Origin: Ottowia massiliensis
GTDB taxonomy: Bacteria; Pseudomonadota; Gammaproteobacteria; Burkholderiales; Burkholderiaceae_C
Direction: 5' to 3'
DNA length: 64,000 nucleotides
NCBI RefSeq assembly: GCF_900240305.1
Contig: NZ_LT964854.1
Span: forward strand, 1,364,001 to 1,428,000
In this document: one piece after another, positions 25,747-33,553 of the stretch
Numbering within the stretch: the first letter of the stretch is position 1
Layout of the letters: each line of letters begins with the position of its first letter
Notes under the pieces: model-generated
What the model saw: only the letters and a program-made list of their open reading frames with translations
What the model was told of the DNA's origin: nothing
Databases searched by the model: none
Program-made: the position numbers and the translations under genes

Positions 25747-26373
25747 ATGAAAATGCACCAACCAGTTGCTCATTTGTCATTCGAAACCTCGTTAGGCATG
25801 ATGCGCCTGGCCGCTTCTGTGCAGGGTCTGTCTGGCGCATGGTTTGTGCAGGGGCAAAAGGACTGCCCCGATATCAGAGGCTGGGGAGAGGAGCGGTCTG
25901 ATCACGAGGTGCTGGCGCAGGCAATGTGCGAAATCAATGATTTTTTAGCAGGGAAGCGAAATAGCTTTGACGTGCCTCTGGACTTGTCCGCCGGAACGCC
26001 TTTTCAACAAGCCGTTTGGCGCGCTTTGATAGGCATTCCATTTGGCTCTTCCTGTAGTTATGGGCAGATAGCTGCCGTTATTGGGCGTTCCGGGGCGGTG
26101 CGTGCGGTTGGGGCGGCGGTGGGAGCCAATCCCATCAGCATCATTGTTCCCTGTCATCGGGTTCTGGGAGGGAATGGTTCGTTGACGGGTTATTCAGGGG
26201 GACTGTCCAGAAAGGCGGCGCTGTTGCGCGTGGAGGGCTGGGCAATGGAGCATTTTGTGAATGACGAATTACCTCGTCATTTAAGACCCTTGCCTCCAGG
26301 AGGGCAGACGAAAAAATTTGATTGGCAAGAGAACGATGGATGCGATTGGCTGAAATTACCACCATACAGCTGA
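25747..26373 (+). CDS. ogt: Methylated-DNA--protein-cysteine S-methyltransferase
   Basis: The 208-residue suicide repair protein removes methyl groups from O6-methylguanine. The acceptor motif PCHRV places Cys136, with the HTH recognition region (YGQIAAVIGRSGAVRAVGAA) before it and LTGYSGGL after it. The N-terminal domain is Ogt-like, without the Ada zinc domain. The C-terminal 35 residues beyond the catalytic domain (LRPLPPGGQTKKFDWQENDG) are not part of the usual family. The start may be 25747 or 25753. Base composition resembles the adjoining lower-G+C stretch. Confidence 0.93.
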   Translation: MKMHQPVAHLSFETSLGMMRLAASVQGLSGAWFVQGQKDCPDIRGWGEERSDHEVLAQAMCEINDFLAGKRNSFDVPLDLSAGTPFQQAVWRALIGIPFGSSCSYGQIAAVIGRSGAVRAVGAAVGANPISIIVPCHRVLGGNGSLTGYSGGLSRKAALLRVEGWAMEHFVNDELPRHLRPLPPGGQTKKFDWQENDGCDWLKLPPYS

Positions 26374-26463
26374 AGTTTGTCTGGCCAGACGGTGCATGGT
26401 TAGATATATGGAGAGCTTGGTGGAGTTAAAGACATTCAATGTCATTGGGAAGTAACTTGATAA

Positions 26464-26870
26464 TTAGTGGAAATTAATTGCAGCCAGCCGGGTGAATAAC
26501 AGCGGCAAAGCCGCTACTGCCCCTTGTCGCTGCACATGGCAAGGCGCTTGATCTCGCCAAAGAAGTTTTTGATTGGATAACGCCTGCTGTCCATGCGTTC
26601 GGCGATTGACAGTTGTATGCAGCGGCCGGGCCATCTGCGAGAGCATCGCTTTCGCCTTCTCGCCTCAAGCGCTTGAATCAGCCCGGTGGCATCGCGCTTT
26701 GTTGGGCAAGCTACGTTCCAAACGCGAGGCCATCAATACGCGAGCGCCCTATAGGCTGATTTCGGGCCGCTCTTTTGTGCTTGTCTGTGGCAGCAAGCTT
26801 TCATGCTTGTGGTATTCGTCATGGCGTATTCCTATCGGGCTTGCCGCTTGCCACATCGCAGATGCCCGTG
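26464..26870 (-). pseudogene. Degenerate IS5-family transposase remnant
   Basis: Across three minus-strand frames, pieces appear in the order of an IS5-type DDE transposase. These are an IGRSR segment (frame 1, near 26745), GLIQALEARRR, then RRYPIKNFFGEIKRLA (which resembles the ENFF..IK..R segment with the catalytic Glu), and a terminal ALPLLFTRLAAINFH. Frames shift at least twice and stops interrupt. The N-terminal half is not recognisable. It is a dead element; terminal inverted repeats were not found. Confidence 0.5.
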
Positions 26871-27274
26871 TGAAGCACATCGGTCTTGATTCAATCGCGG
26901 CCGCGTCTGAACTTACGCTGCGGCGTTGCTGGTACGTATTGTTTATTACACGGCCTCGATGGATAGACGGCGGTTCGCACTCTTTCGCCCTGTATCGCCA
27001 GGCTTTGCAGGATCAAGGCAGGGTTATAAATTTCTACTGTTTTGCGCTTAATACTTTTGCATCGTCGCACAGTGGATATGTCCATTTTCAAAAAAACCCA
27101 ACTGCTTGTGCTTGAGAAAGCCAAAAATGGGCTTTGCAGTCTGCGAGGCTTTCAAAACCGGAATGCGGTTTGTCTGGAGCAAGAGGCAGGCGCGCTTCGC
27201 TCGCTGTGGGCGGGTGCGGAATGAACGGGAGGGTCTTTCGAGCTGCTCCTGGCTTGCCCAGTTCGTCTTGAGGT

Positions 27275-27360
27275 ATTAAAAATAGGAGCAAATTCAAGGG
27301 AGGTGAAACTTATTCTTGCGCACATTACACTAGGACATCGTGCTATGAATAAAGAAGCTA
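27275..27360 (+). repeat. Family-1 dispersed intergenic repeat, copy 7
   Basis: AATAGGAGCAAATTCAAG, CACTAGGACATCGTGCTATG and AATAAAGAAGC lie inside the gene-poor region. Confidence 0.85.
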
Positions 27361-27734
27361 GAAGTGCTGCTTCGCCCCTGGCTCAGGTTTGGCTATTCCG
27401 ATTCGATCACTTCTCTCGCAGGCAGGGCAAGCGACGAATAGACTTTTAGTTTGGCGAATGCGCTTGCGTGTATCGGCGCTGCTGCGCGCGGATAGGCATG
27501 CAATGAGACAGAATCATGGGCCGTTAAATTCAAGATCAATGGGTGAAACGCTTTTTCGATTTACGCCTTGCTGATTTTGAAAGGCGTGAGGCAATCATTT
27601 TCTGAATAGAGGCGCTTTAAACATATCCAGCTTATTTGTGACGCGAATGGCGGATCCAAATGAGACGGCGCTGGCGTTGTCAAGTGAGGACGGCTTGGCG
27701 AGCGGGTTGAATACTGGAGCTGGCGCGCCGTGTT

Positions 27735-28190
27735 TTAACGCACCCATACGCCGCGCGCCAGCATGACGGCGGCGATGGGGATGAGCGTCATCACGTGTGC
27801 TTCCACCATCACCAGCCGGCGCGTGCGGTTGAGCGCGGCGGCATCGGGCAAGATGCCTTTGGCGTCCAGATTGCGCTGCCAGCGGCGAATGTCACGGTGC
27901 ACGAATATTCCCAAGCCGACCATGATGGCGAACAGCGTGATCTTGATGTGCAGGAGCGGCTGCCCCCAGAGCCACTGGGCGCTTTTGACGCTGAACTGCA
28001 CTCGCGCCAGTCCGCTGAGCAATACGGTGACGGCAAAGATGACGACCCAGCGGTCCAGCACGGCCAGTCTGCGGATGGCGGCGGCGTTGGCCCAGTCGCT
28101 GCGGCACAGCGCCGCCTGGCTGGCGATGAAAACGGTCAGGCTCAGAAAGGCCAGAATATGGCAATAGGCAAGAATGGATTCGAGCAGCAT
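27735..28190 (-). CDS. DUF2214 family membrane protein
   Basis: The 151-residue protein has four predicted helices (about residues 5-25, 48-65, 83-100 and 130-148). It starts MLLESILAYCHILAFLSL, with the FIASQAALCR segment and RLAVLDRW typical of DUF2214. The function of this inner-membrane family is not known. It is divergent from the next gene, sharing a 133-base spacer. Confidence 0.75.
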   Translation of the reverse strand: MLLESILAYCHILAFLSLTVFIASQAALCRSDWANAAAIRRLAVLDRWVVIFAVTVLLSGLARVQFSVKSAQWLWGQPLLHIKITLFAIMVGLGIFVHRDIRRWQRNLDAKGILPDAAALNRTRRLVMVEAHVMTLIPIAAVMLARGVWVR

Positions 28191-28323
28191 GATGGCGCGC
28201 GATTGTGGCAGCGGGCGCGGCAGAAGCTGACGGCTGGCGCGCCTGCCCGCATGGACGGCATGGACACTGTGCGATCATGCGCGGTCTGTCTGTTTCTGCC
28301 GCTATTGCCGCAAGAGTTTCTCC

Positions 28324-29097
28324 ATGCCTGACGACAAACACCACGCCAAGCCGCAAATTGATGTGCGCACGCTCAATTTGGCCCAGCTCAAGATGCTGGC
28401 TGATAAAGGGAGCCGGCGCGCGCGCGCCGAATTGGAGGCGCGCATGAGGGCGATGTCGGCGGGCGCCGCGCCTGAAGCCGCCAGCCGCGCCCGCAGCGGC
28501 GCACCAGCGCAGCCTTCAGCTTCTTCGGGATTCGCGCCGGTCACGGATTTTTCCGCGCTTTTGGCCCAGCCGGCTACGCAGCCAGCTTCATTGCAAAGCA
28601 GCGCGCCGCAGCCGTCGCCAGCCGCCATGCCTCTTTCGCGAGCTGCGGTACCGCCCATGCCTGCCGTGCCAGCGGCACAGAACGAGCCGCTTCATGAACA
28701 TGACGCCATGCTGGAGCGCCTGCACTTGCTGGGTCAGCAGGAAGACGCACGCCGCCGCACTGAAGGGCCGCCGCGGCTGGTGGGCATGGTGCTGATGGGC
28801 TGGGGCGGGCTGGTCGTGTTGGCCGGTTTGGTCACCATACTGGCAGGCAGCCATTACCGGGGCATTGGCGGCTATTACCTTTTGGGGGGCGTGCTGTGCG
28901 CAGTGGCAGGCAAGCTGCTGTGGAATAACCGCCGCCTGGCTATTTACGTGCATGCGGCTGCATCGGCGCTGATGTTGCTTTGGGGTATGTACTGGAGCCG
29001 CTCGGATGGCGTGTTTTCAGCGCTGATGCAGTCAGCGCCCATCTGGCTGTCTGCCTGCTGGATGGTCGTGGGAGCCATCCGGGATCCGCTGGAGTGA
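28324..29097 (+). CDS. Hypothetical membrane protein with Ala/Pro-rich linker
   Basis: The 257-residue protein has three parts. The N-terminal 50 residues are charged and helical (VRTLNLAQLKMLADKGSRRARAELEARM). A low-complexity Ala/Pro/Ser linker follows to about residue 120, then a C-terminal region with four membrane helices (from VGMVLMGWGGLVVLAGLV). I do not recognise a family. The start MPDDKHH at 28324 has no strong ribosome site. It ends 17 bases before a perfect bidirectional terminator shared with the DksA-type gene. Confidence 0.7.
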   Translation: MPDDKHHAKPQIDVRTLNLAQLKMLADKGSRRARAELEARMRAMSAGAAPEAASRARSGAPAQPSASSGFAPVTDFSALLAQPATQPASLQSSAPQPSPAAMPLSRAAVPPMPAVPAAQNEPLHEHDAMLERLHLLGQQEDARRRTEGPPRLVGMVLMGWGGLVVLAGLVTILAGSHYRGIGGYYLLGGVLCAVAGKLLWNNRRLAIYVHAAASALMLLWGMYWSRSDGVFSALMQSAPIWLSACWMVVGAIRDPLE

Positions 29098-29114
29098 ATT
29101 CCCCGGCCGTCCAT

Positions 29115-29163
29115 GCAGCAAAAAGCCCCCTGGCGCCCGGTGCGCCAGGGGGCTTTTTGCTGC
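29115..29163. terminator. Perfect 22-bp bidirectional terminator
   Basis: The arms GCAGCAAAAAGCCCCC-TGGCGC (29115-29136) and their exact complement (29142-29163) flank a 5-base loop. Both strands give a G+C stem followed by T5. It serves the convergent genes on either side. Confidence 0.93.
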
Positions 29164-29165
29164 AA

Positions 29166-29549
29166 TCAGGCACGCGCCGCGCGCTGTTTTTGCTCCCAGC
29201 GTGATTTGCATTGGACGCAATGCTGGGTCATTGGCTCCACCTTCAAGCGCTCGAAGGGAATATTGCAGCCGCATTCCTCGCATTCGCCGTATTCGCCGGT
29301 TTCAATCAGCTCCAGCGCGCGATCAATGCGGGCCAGGTCGGCCGCGTCCAGCGCCGTCAGCGTGGCATCGACTTCGCGGGTCTGGTTGCTCAGGCGCGCG
29401 CTTTCGTCTTGCGAAACGCTGCCAGCGTGATTGACGGCGGGTGCCAGGTTCTCGCGGTTTTGCGCCATTTGCGCTTGCAGGTCACGGCGGCGCTCCAGCA
29501 GCAGTTCTTTTAATTCGGCGCGTTGGGCGGGGGTCAGTTTCGGGGTCAT
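29166..29549 (-). CDS. TraR/DksA-family zinc-finger protein
   Basis: The 127-residue protein has an N-terminal helical region (LTPAQRAELKELLLERRRDL) and a C-terminal four-cysteine zinc finger (GECEECGCNIPFERL then QHCVQCK). Canonical DksA is about 140-150 residues with an acidic DxxDxA coiled-coil tip. Here the helical part has ALDAADLARID, so a polymerase secondary-channel role is plausible but not shown. Start 29549 (MTPKLTPAQ) is preceded by GGAGAAG; the upstream 29648 start is not supported. Confidence 0.85.
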   Translation of the reverse strand: MTPKLTPAQRAELKELLLERRRDLQAQMAQNRENLAPAVNHAGSVSQDESARLSNQTREVDATLTALDAADLARIDRALELIETGEYGECEECGCNIPFERLKVEPMTQHCVQCKSRWEQKQRAARA

Positions 29550-29653
29550 GATGCGAGCTTCTCCTGCAAAAAAATGTGTCGCTGGCACAGAATAGCATTC
29601 CTCATCTGTGCCATCGCGCATTCCAGAACAAGAAAGCCTGAAAGACACCCGCC

Positions 29654-30418
29654 ATGTGCCAGCTGCTCGGCATGAATTGCAATACCCCGACCGATGTCAC
29701 CTTCAGCTTCGCCGGCTTTGCGCAGCGCGGCGGGCGCACCGACCATCATGCCGATGGCTGGGGCATTGCCTTTTTTGAGGGGCGGGGCGCGCGCCTTTTC
29801 ATTGACAGCAGCGCGGCCTGCTCTTCGCCCGTGGCCGAGCTGATCCGGCGCTACCCCATCAAAAGCAGGAACGTCATTTCCCACATTCGCAAGGCCACCG
29901 TGGGCGATGTGCGGCTGGAGAACTGCCACCCCTTCGTGCGTGAGCTGTGGGGGCGTTACTGGGTGTTTGCCCACAATGGCGATCTCAAGGACTACGCGCC
30001 GCGCCTGCACGGCCATTTTCACCCTGTGGGCGATACCGACAGCGAGAGCGCCTTTTGCTGGCTGATGCAGGAGCTGGCCAAGGCGCATGCCAGCGTGCCG
30101 CCCGTGGAGGAACTCACCCGCACTTTGCGTGAGCTGACGCCGCAGATTGCCTCGCATGGCACTTTCAACATGCTGCTGTCCAATGGCCAGGCGCTTTGGG
30201 CGCATGCTTCCACCAAGCTGTGCTACGTGGTGCGTCAGCACCCGTTTTCAAACGCGCGGCTGGCTGATGAAGACCTTTGCGTCAATTTCGCAGAGCACAC
30301 CACCCCCAGCGACCGCGTGGCCGTGGTTGCCACCACGCCGCTCACATCCAACGAGCAGTGGACGCCCTTTGCGCCCGGCGAGCTGAAAGTGTTCGTGGAC
30401 GGCGCGCCTGTGGCGTGA
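29654..30418 (+). CDS. Class II glutamine amidotransferase (YafJ-like)
   Basis: The 254-residue cytoplasmic Ntn-type protein has a catalytic Cys at residue 2 (MCQLLGMNCNTP). HADGWGIAFF, the SHIRKAT segment, FAHNGDLKDY and GDTDSESAFCWL match the YafJ/Gn-AT-II family. The domain hydrolyses glutamine; the acceptor partner is unknown and no synthase domain is attached. It begins 105 bases from the divergent DksA-type gene. Confidence 0.88.
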   Translation: MCQLLGMNCNTPTDVTFSFAGFAQRGGRTDHHADGWGIAFFEGRGARLFIDSSAACSSPVAELIRRYPIKSRNVISHIRKATVGDVRLENCHPFVRELWGRYWVFAHNGDLKDYAPRLHGHFHPVGDTDSESAFCWLMQELAKAHASVPPVEELTRTLRELTPQIASHGTFNMLLSNGQALWAHASTKLCYVVRQHPFSNARLADEDLCVNFAEHTTPSDRVAVVATTPLTSNEQWTPFAPGELKVFVDGAPVA

Positions 30419-30460
30419 AAAGAGCCTCTTGAGGCATCCGGCTTCAGGCATCAAACCGCC

Positions 30461-30510
30461 CTGAAGCGCCCGTGGAATGGGCGCAGGCAGCTATCTTTTT
30501 GAGAGTGAAG
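30461..30510. repeat. Third dispersed family (GCGCCC hairpin plus GCAGCTATC), copy 1
   Basis: GCGCCCGTGGAATGGGCGC folds into a six-pair hairpin and is followed by AGGCAGCTATCTTTTTGAG. It matches 35196-35240 and part of 3968-3990. Confidence 0.65.
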
Positions 30511-30540
30511 GCGCAAACGGCGCTTTCCAAACGGCGCTTT

Positions 30541-31605
30541 CTATTCGCCGGCTTTGGCGTCCATGCGCCTGAGCGCCTGGGCGAAGGCTTGCAGGGTTTG
30601 CGGGGGCACTTCGCCCACGGCGGTCAGCCACCAGCCGCTGGCTGGCGCGGGCAGGCGCAGCATCAGGCTGTGGGTTGCGCCCATCGCAAGCAGGCCGCCG
30701 CGCGTGTGGCGGCGGGCGTCGTAGGGTTCCAGAAAAAGGGAAACGGTGGCCAGGCCGTCGGAAAAAATCCACTGCACCACGCCGCCTGCGCCGGAAGCGT
30801 TTGATGCGCCGCCGTGCTGGTAGCACTGGCGGGGCCGAAAGCCCGGCACGGGGCTGGCAAGCGTCCAGCCTTCGCTGTCGGCGCGGGTGGGGGCGTGGCC
30901 TGCCTTTTCAATGTGCCAGCCCTGGGTGTCATCCATCATTTGCGCGAGCTTGTCCGCCTCCAGCGGGGAGCTGAATTGCAGCTCTGAAAAGGCCGACTGC
31001 TCCAGCACGCGGCCTGCGGCGTCCAGCGTTTGCATCTTGATGACCAGGCCGGTGCGCCGCTCGCTCCAGATGCGGTAGCCATAGCGCCAGCCGTCTTGCG
31101 CGGCCAGGCGCACGATGTCGGCGTCAAACCCGGCCACGCGGCCCTGGCCTTCGGGGCGGGCGTCGTAGTAGCGTGCGACTTCGGCTTCTTCGCCGGGGCG
31201 CAGCTGGCCCTTGAAAAGGCTGCCGGATTCGCGCCGCTCGGCGCGGATGGTGCGCTGGCCAGGCTGGAAGATGAGGATGTCGTCATCGCGCCGGTACGTG
31301 GCGCGGGGCGGGCCGGAGAGGTTTTCCACGCGCTCGATTTCCTGCGCGCCCTGGCAGGCGTGCCAGATGCGGGCGCTGGAGAGCACGCCTTCAGGCGCGG
31401 AAACGACAAAAGTGCCGCTGTAGGCCGGCACGCGCGAGGCGCGTTGCAGGCGCGCCAGCCACTGGGCCACGGTGCGCGGCGGCGCTTCGGATTCGGAAAC
31501 GGCGGGCGAAGCGGCTGGCTGCGCGGCGGCGGGCGCGCGGGTCTGGGCCAGCGCGGGGCTGAAGGCGGCCAGGCAAAGCAGGGCGGCGCAGGCGTTGCGG
31601 GTCAT
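30541..31605 (-). CDS. rseB: Sigma-E regulatory protein RseB/MucB
   Basis: The 354-residue periplasmic protein has a signal peptide (MTRNACAALLCLAAFSPALA). The N-terminal LolA-like domain includes PAYSGTFVVSAPEGVLSSAR and RAERRESGSLFKGQ. The smaller C-terminal domain includes GWTLASPVPGFRP and FSDGLATVSLFLEPY. RseB binds RseA and senses lipoprotein/LPS signals, protecting RseA from cleavage. It is the last gene of rpoE-rseA-rseB; the mucD/degP protease gene that often follows is not here. Confidence 0.92.
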   Translation of the reverse strand: MTRNACAALLCLAAFSPALAQTRAPAAAQPAASPAVSESEAPPRTVAQWLARLQRASRVPAYSGTFVVSAPEGVLSSARIWHACQGAQEIERVENLSGPPRATYRRDDDILIFQPGQRTIRAERRESGSLFKGQLRPGEEAEVARYYDARPEGQGRVAGFDADIVRLAAQDGWRYGYRIWSERRTGLVIKMQTLDAAGRVLEQSAFSELQFSSPLEADKLAQMMDDTQGWHIEKAGHAPTRADSEGWTLASPVPGFRPRQCYQHGGASNASGAGGVVQWIFSDGLATVSLFLEPYDARRHTRGGLLAMGATHSLMLRLPAPASGWWLTAVGEVPPQTLQAFAQALRRMDAKAGE

Positions 31606-31641
31606 GCCGGTGTCGGAAGTGTTCAGGCGGCCTGCCGGAAG

Positions 31642-32277
31642 TCAGCGGCCTGCCGCGCTGCCATCCACAAAGGTGGCGTTGCGCAAAAAGCCTTGCGTCT
31701 GCCCCAGTGCTGAGGCGCCAGCGGCCTGGCGATGGGCGGCCAGAAACTCGTCCAGGCGGCTGTCGCGCAGCATGGCGCCTTGCGGCGTGCCGACGGCGTA
31801 GGCGGCCGGGGCGGCAGCCTCAACAGGGGCGGCAGCTTGTGCGGCAACTTGTGTCGCAGGCGCGGTTTGCGCCAGTTGGGGGCCGGCGGCGCTGCCGGAC
31901 AGGCTCCAGAAGTTCCAGCCGATGGCGGCTGCGGCGGCAAACGAAGCCAGGCCCGCCGCCAGCTTCCAGCGGCGGTCATTGGCCGCTGGCTGCGCGGGCG
32001 GCAGGGCCGTGGCGGCAATGGGCGGCTGAGCTTCCTGGCCAATGCGCTGCATCACGCGGGCGGTGAAGGCTGCGCCGTGGCGGCAGGCAGCCAGGTCGGC
32101 CGAGCGCAGCACATCGCCCGCCACATGCCAGGCGTGCCAGTCGGCGCGGGCCGCATCGCCGCTTGAGTCGCTGGCGCAAGCCTGGGAAATGGCCTGATGC
32201 AGCGGCTCGCCTTGCAGGCGGCCGTCCATCAAGTCGCAAAGGGTTTGGCGGGGGTCGGTCATGGGAGCGTCGGTCAT
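31642..32277 (-). CDS. rseA: Anti-sigma-E factor RseA/MucA
   Basis: The 211-residue protein has an N-terminal anti-sigma domain (about residues 1-85: MDGRLQGEPLHQAI, WHAWHVAGDVLRS). One membrane helix follows (WKLAAGLASFAAAAAIGWNFW, about 104-124), then an Ala/Gln-rich periplasmic part. It holds RpoE at the membrane until regulated proteolysis. The start may be 32277 or 32262. It lies 9 bases downstream of rpoE. Confidence 0.88.
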   Translation of the reverse strand: MTDAPMTDPRQTLCDLMDGRLQGEPLHQAISQACASDSSGDAARADWHAWHVAGDVLRSADLAACRHGAAFTARVMQRIGQEAQPPIAATALPPAQPAANDRRWKLAAGLASFAAAAAIGWNFWSLSGSAAGPQLAQTAPATQVAAQAAAPVEAAAPAAYAVGTPQGAMLRDSRLDEFLAAHRQAAGASALGQTQGFLRNATFVDGSAAGR

Positions 32278-32286
32278 GGTTGCGGC

Positions 32287-32910
32287 TTACCAGCGCTTGC
32301 CGCCCTGATGGCTCAAAAGCGGCTTGACTCTGGCTGAAATGGCCTCGCGCGCGCGGAAGATGCGCGAGCGCACCGTGCCAATCGGGCAGGCCATCAATTC
32401 AGCGATTTCCTCGTAGCTCAGGCCCTCGATTTCGCGCAGGGTGATGGCCTGGCGCAAATCGGGCGAGAGCGCTTGCATGGCTTCATTGACGGCGGCGGCG
32501 ATTTCGCGCGCGGCCAGCTCGGTTTCGGGCGTGCTGTCCGAAATAGGTTCCGCGTCGGGGCGGAAATTTTCATCGTCGTCGCCCTGGCCCTTCAAGGCCG
32601 CTTGCGTGATGAGCGGATCGCGCTTGAGGCCCAGCAGCGCGCGCTTGGCGGTATTGACGGCAATGCGGTAGAGCCACGTGTAGAACTGCGCCTCGCCCCG
32701 GAACTGCGGCAGCGCGCGCCAGGCGTTGATGAAGGTTTCTTGCGCGATGTCCTGCACCAGATCCACATCGCGCACCATGCGGCCAATCAGGCGCTCGATG
32801 CGGCGCTGGTACTTGATGACCAGCAGCTCGTAAGCGCGCGTTTGGCCCTGCACGGCGCGCGCGACCAAAGCGGCGTCGCTGTCGTCGGGGGAAGGGGCGG
32901 ATTCAGGCAC
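32287..32910 (-). CDS. rpoE: ECF sigma factor RpoE (sigma-E)
   Basis: The protein has about 207 residues. Region 2 contains YQRRIERLIGRMVRDVDLVQ and the DIAQETFINAWRAL and FYTWLYRIAVNTAK segments. Region 4 contains EGLSYEEIAELMACPIGTVR. An acidic linker of about 45 residues joins them. It controls the envelope-stress regulon. The start is uncertain: the GTG at 32910 is the first usable codon after the two N bases at 32921-32922, and the real start or ribosome site may be affected by missing sequence. Confidence 0.9.
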   Translation of the reverse strand: MPESAPSPDDSDAALVARAVQGQTRAYELLVIKYQRRIERLIGRMVRDVDLVQDIAQETFINAWRALPQFRGEAQFYTWLYRIAVNTAKRALLGLKRDPLITQAALKGQGDDDENFRPDAEPISDSTPETELAAREIAAAVNEAMQALSPDLRQAITLREIEGLSYEEIAELMACPIGTVRSRIFRAREAISARVKPLLSHQGGKRW

Positions 32911-33355
32911 GGGGGCGGGCNNGGGCGGGCGAATATAGCGCGCAGCGCAGCAGGCGCCATGCGGCAGCGGCGGCGCTGCCCGCGCCGCGCCGCAGGCACA
33001 GCCAAAGGGGCGGCGCGCCCGCGCGCTCCAGCCGCAGCAGCAAAAAGCGCTGGCCGTCCAGCGCCACCTGAACGCGTGAGACGGCCTGGCCAGGGCGGCC
33101 CGGCTCGCGCAGCAGCCAGCCCTGCCCGTCAAACGCCAGCTCGCGCGGCGTCTGCTGCCGCCAAAAGCGCCACAGCCCGCCGCCTATCAGCGCCAGCGCC
33201 AGCCAGGGCGCGGCCAGCCACGCGCCGGTGCGGGCGCTGCCGCTCAAGGCCGCCGCCAGCGTGGCCAGCAGCGCAGGCAGCCACAGCGCCAGCAGCAGCG
33301 CCGCCAGCCAGCTGGCGCGGCCAGCGGGGTGGGCCAGGGCAGGGGGCGTGCGCAT
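32903..33355 (-). CDS. Hypothetical membrane protein upstream of rpoE
   Basis: The protein has about 150 residues and starts MRTPPALAHPAGRASWLAAL. There are two membrane helices (about residues 14-38 and 48-68), then a beta-rich part (LAFDGQGWLLREPGRPGQAV and LLLRLERAGAPPLWLCLRR). Small proteins of this layout precede rpoE in Comamonadaceae; the function is not known. The C-terminus reads across the NN gap, so its last residues and overlap with rpoE are not reliable. Probably co-transcribed with rpoE. Confidence 0.65.
   Translation of the reverse strand: MRTPPALAHPAGRASWLAALLLALWLPALLATLAAALSGSARTGAWLAAPWLALALIGGGLWRFWRQQTPRELAFDGQGWLLREPGRPGQAVSRVQVALDGQRFLLLRLERAGAPPLWLCLRRGAGSAAAAAWRLLRCALYSPAXARPRA
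32911..32930. other. Assembly ambiguity (two N bases) in a direct GGGCGGGC repeat
   Basis: The sequence reads GGGCGGGC, NN, GGGCGGGC. An identical 8-mer on each side of the Ns suggests a collapsed or unresolved G+C-rich simple repeat of unknown true length. Confidence 0.95.
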
Positions 33356-33449
33356 GGCGGCGGTCAGCTTTGGGCGCTGGCCCGCAGCCTTTTCTTGCGG
33401 AGAAGGAGCGGGCCGGAAGGTGGGAAGGGGCGCATCAGAGGCATGATTC

Positions 33450-33540
33450 TTTCGCTCTTGTATCCATAGCAAGAGGTCTTAGTAGAGACTGCGCAAAGCG
33501 GCATTCCATGCTCCTCGAATTCGCTCCTGATTTTGATGTG
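33450..33540 (-). repeat. Family-1 dispersed intergenic repeat, copy 8
   Basis: This reverse-orientation copy has TTTCGCTCTTG, CATAGCAAGAGGTCTTAGTA, TGCGCAAAGCGGCATT, GAATTCGCTCC and TGATTTTGATGTG. Confidence 0.8.
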
Positions 33541-33553
33541 TTGCGGCCCGTTT

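Larger units (their letters stand above)
26374..27734. other. Gene-poor, lower-G+C region with decayed insertion sequence
   Basis: No convincing intact gene is seen in these 1361 bases. It holds transposase remnants on the minus strand (26464-26870), a GAAAGCC/GGGCTTT hairpin near 27116-27135, family-1 copy 7 and unidentified sequence from 27365 to 27734. Composition is nearer half G+C than the surroundings. Confidence 0.6.

Noticed and set aside
26573..27115. 180-codon plus-strand frame in the gene-poor region
   Set aside because: It overlaps transposase remnants on the other strand, has no ribosome site and no family-like segments.
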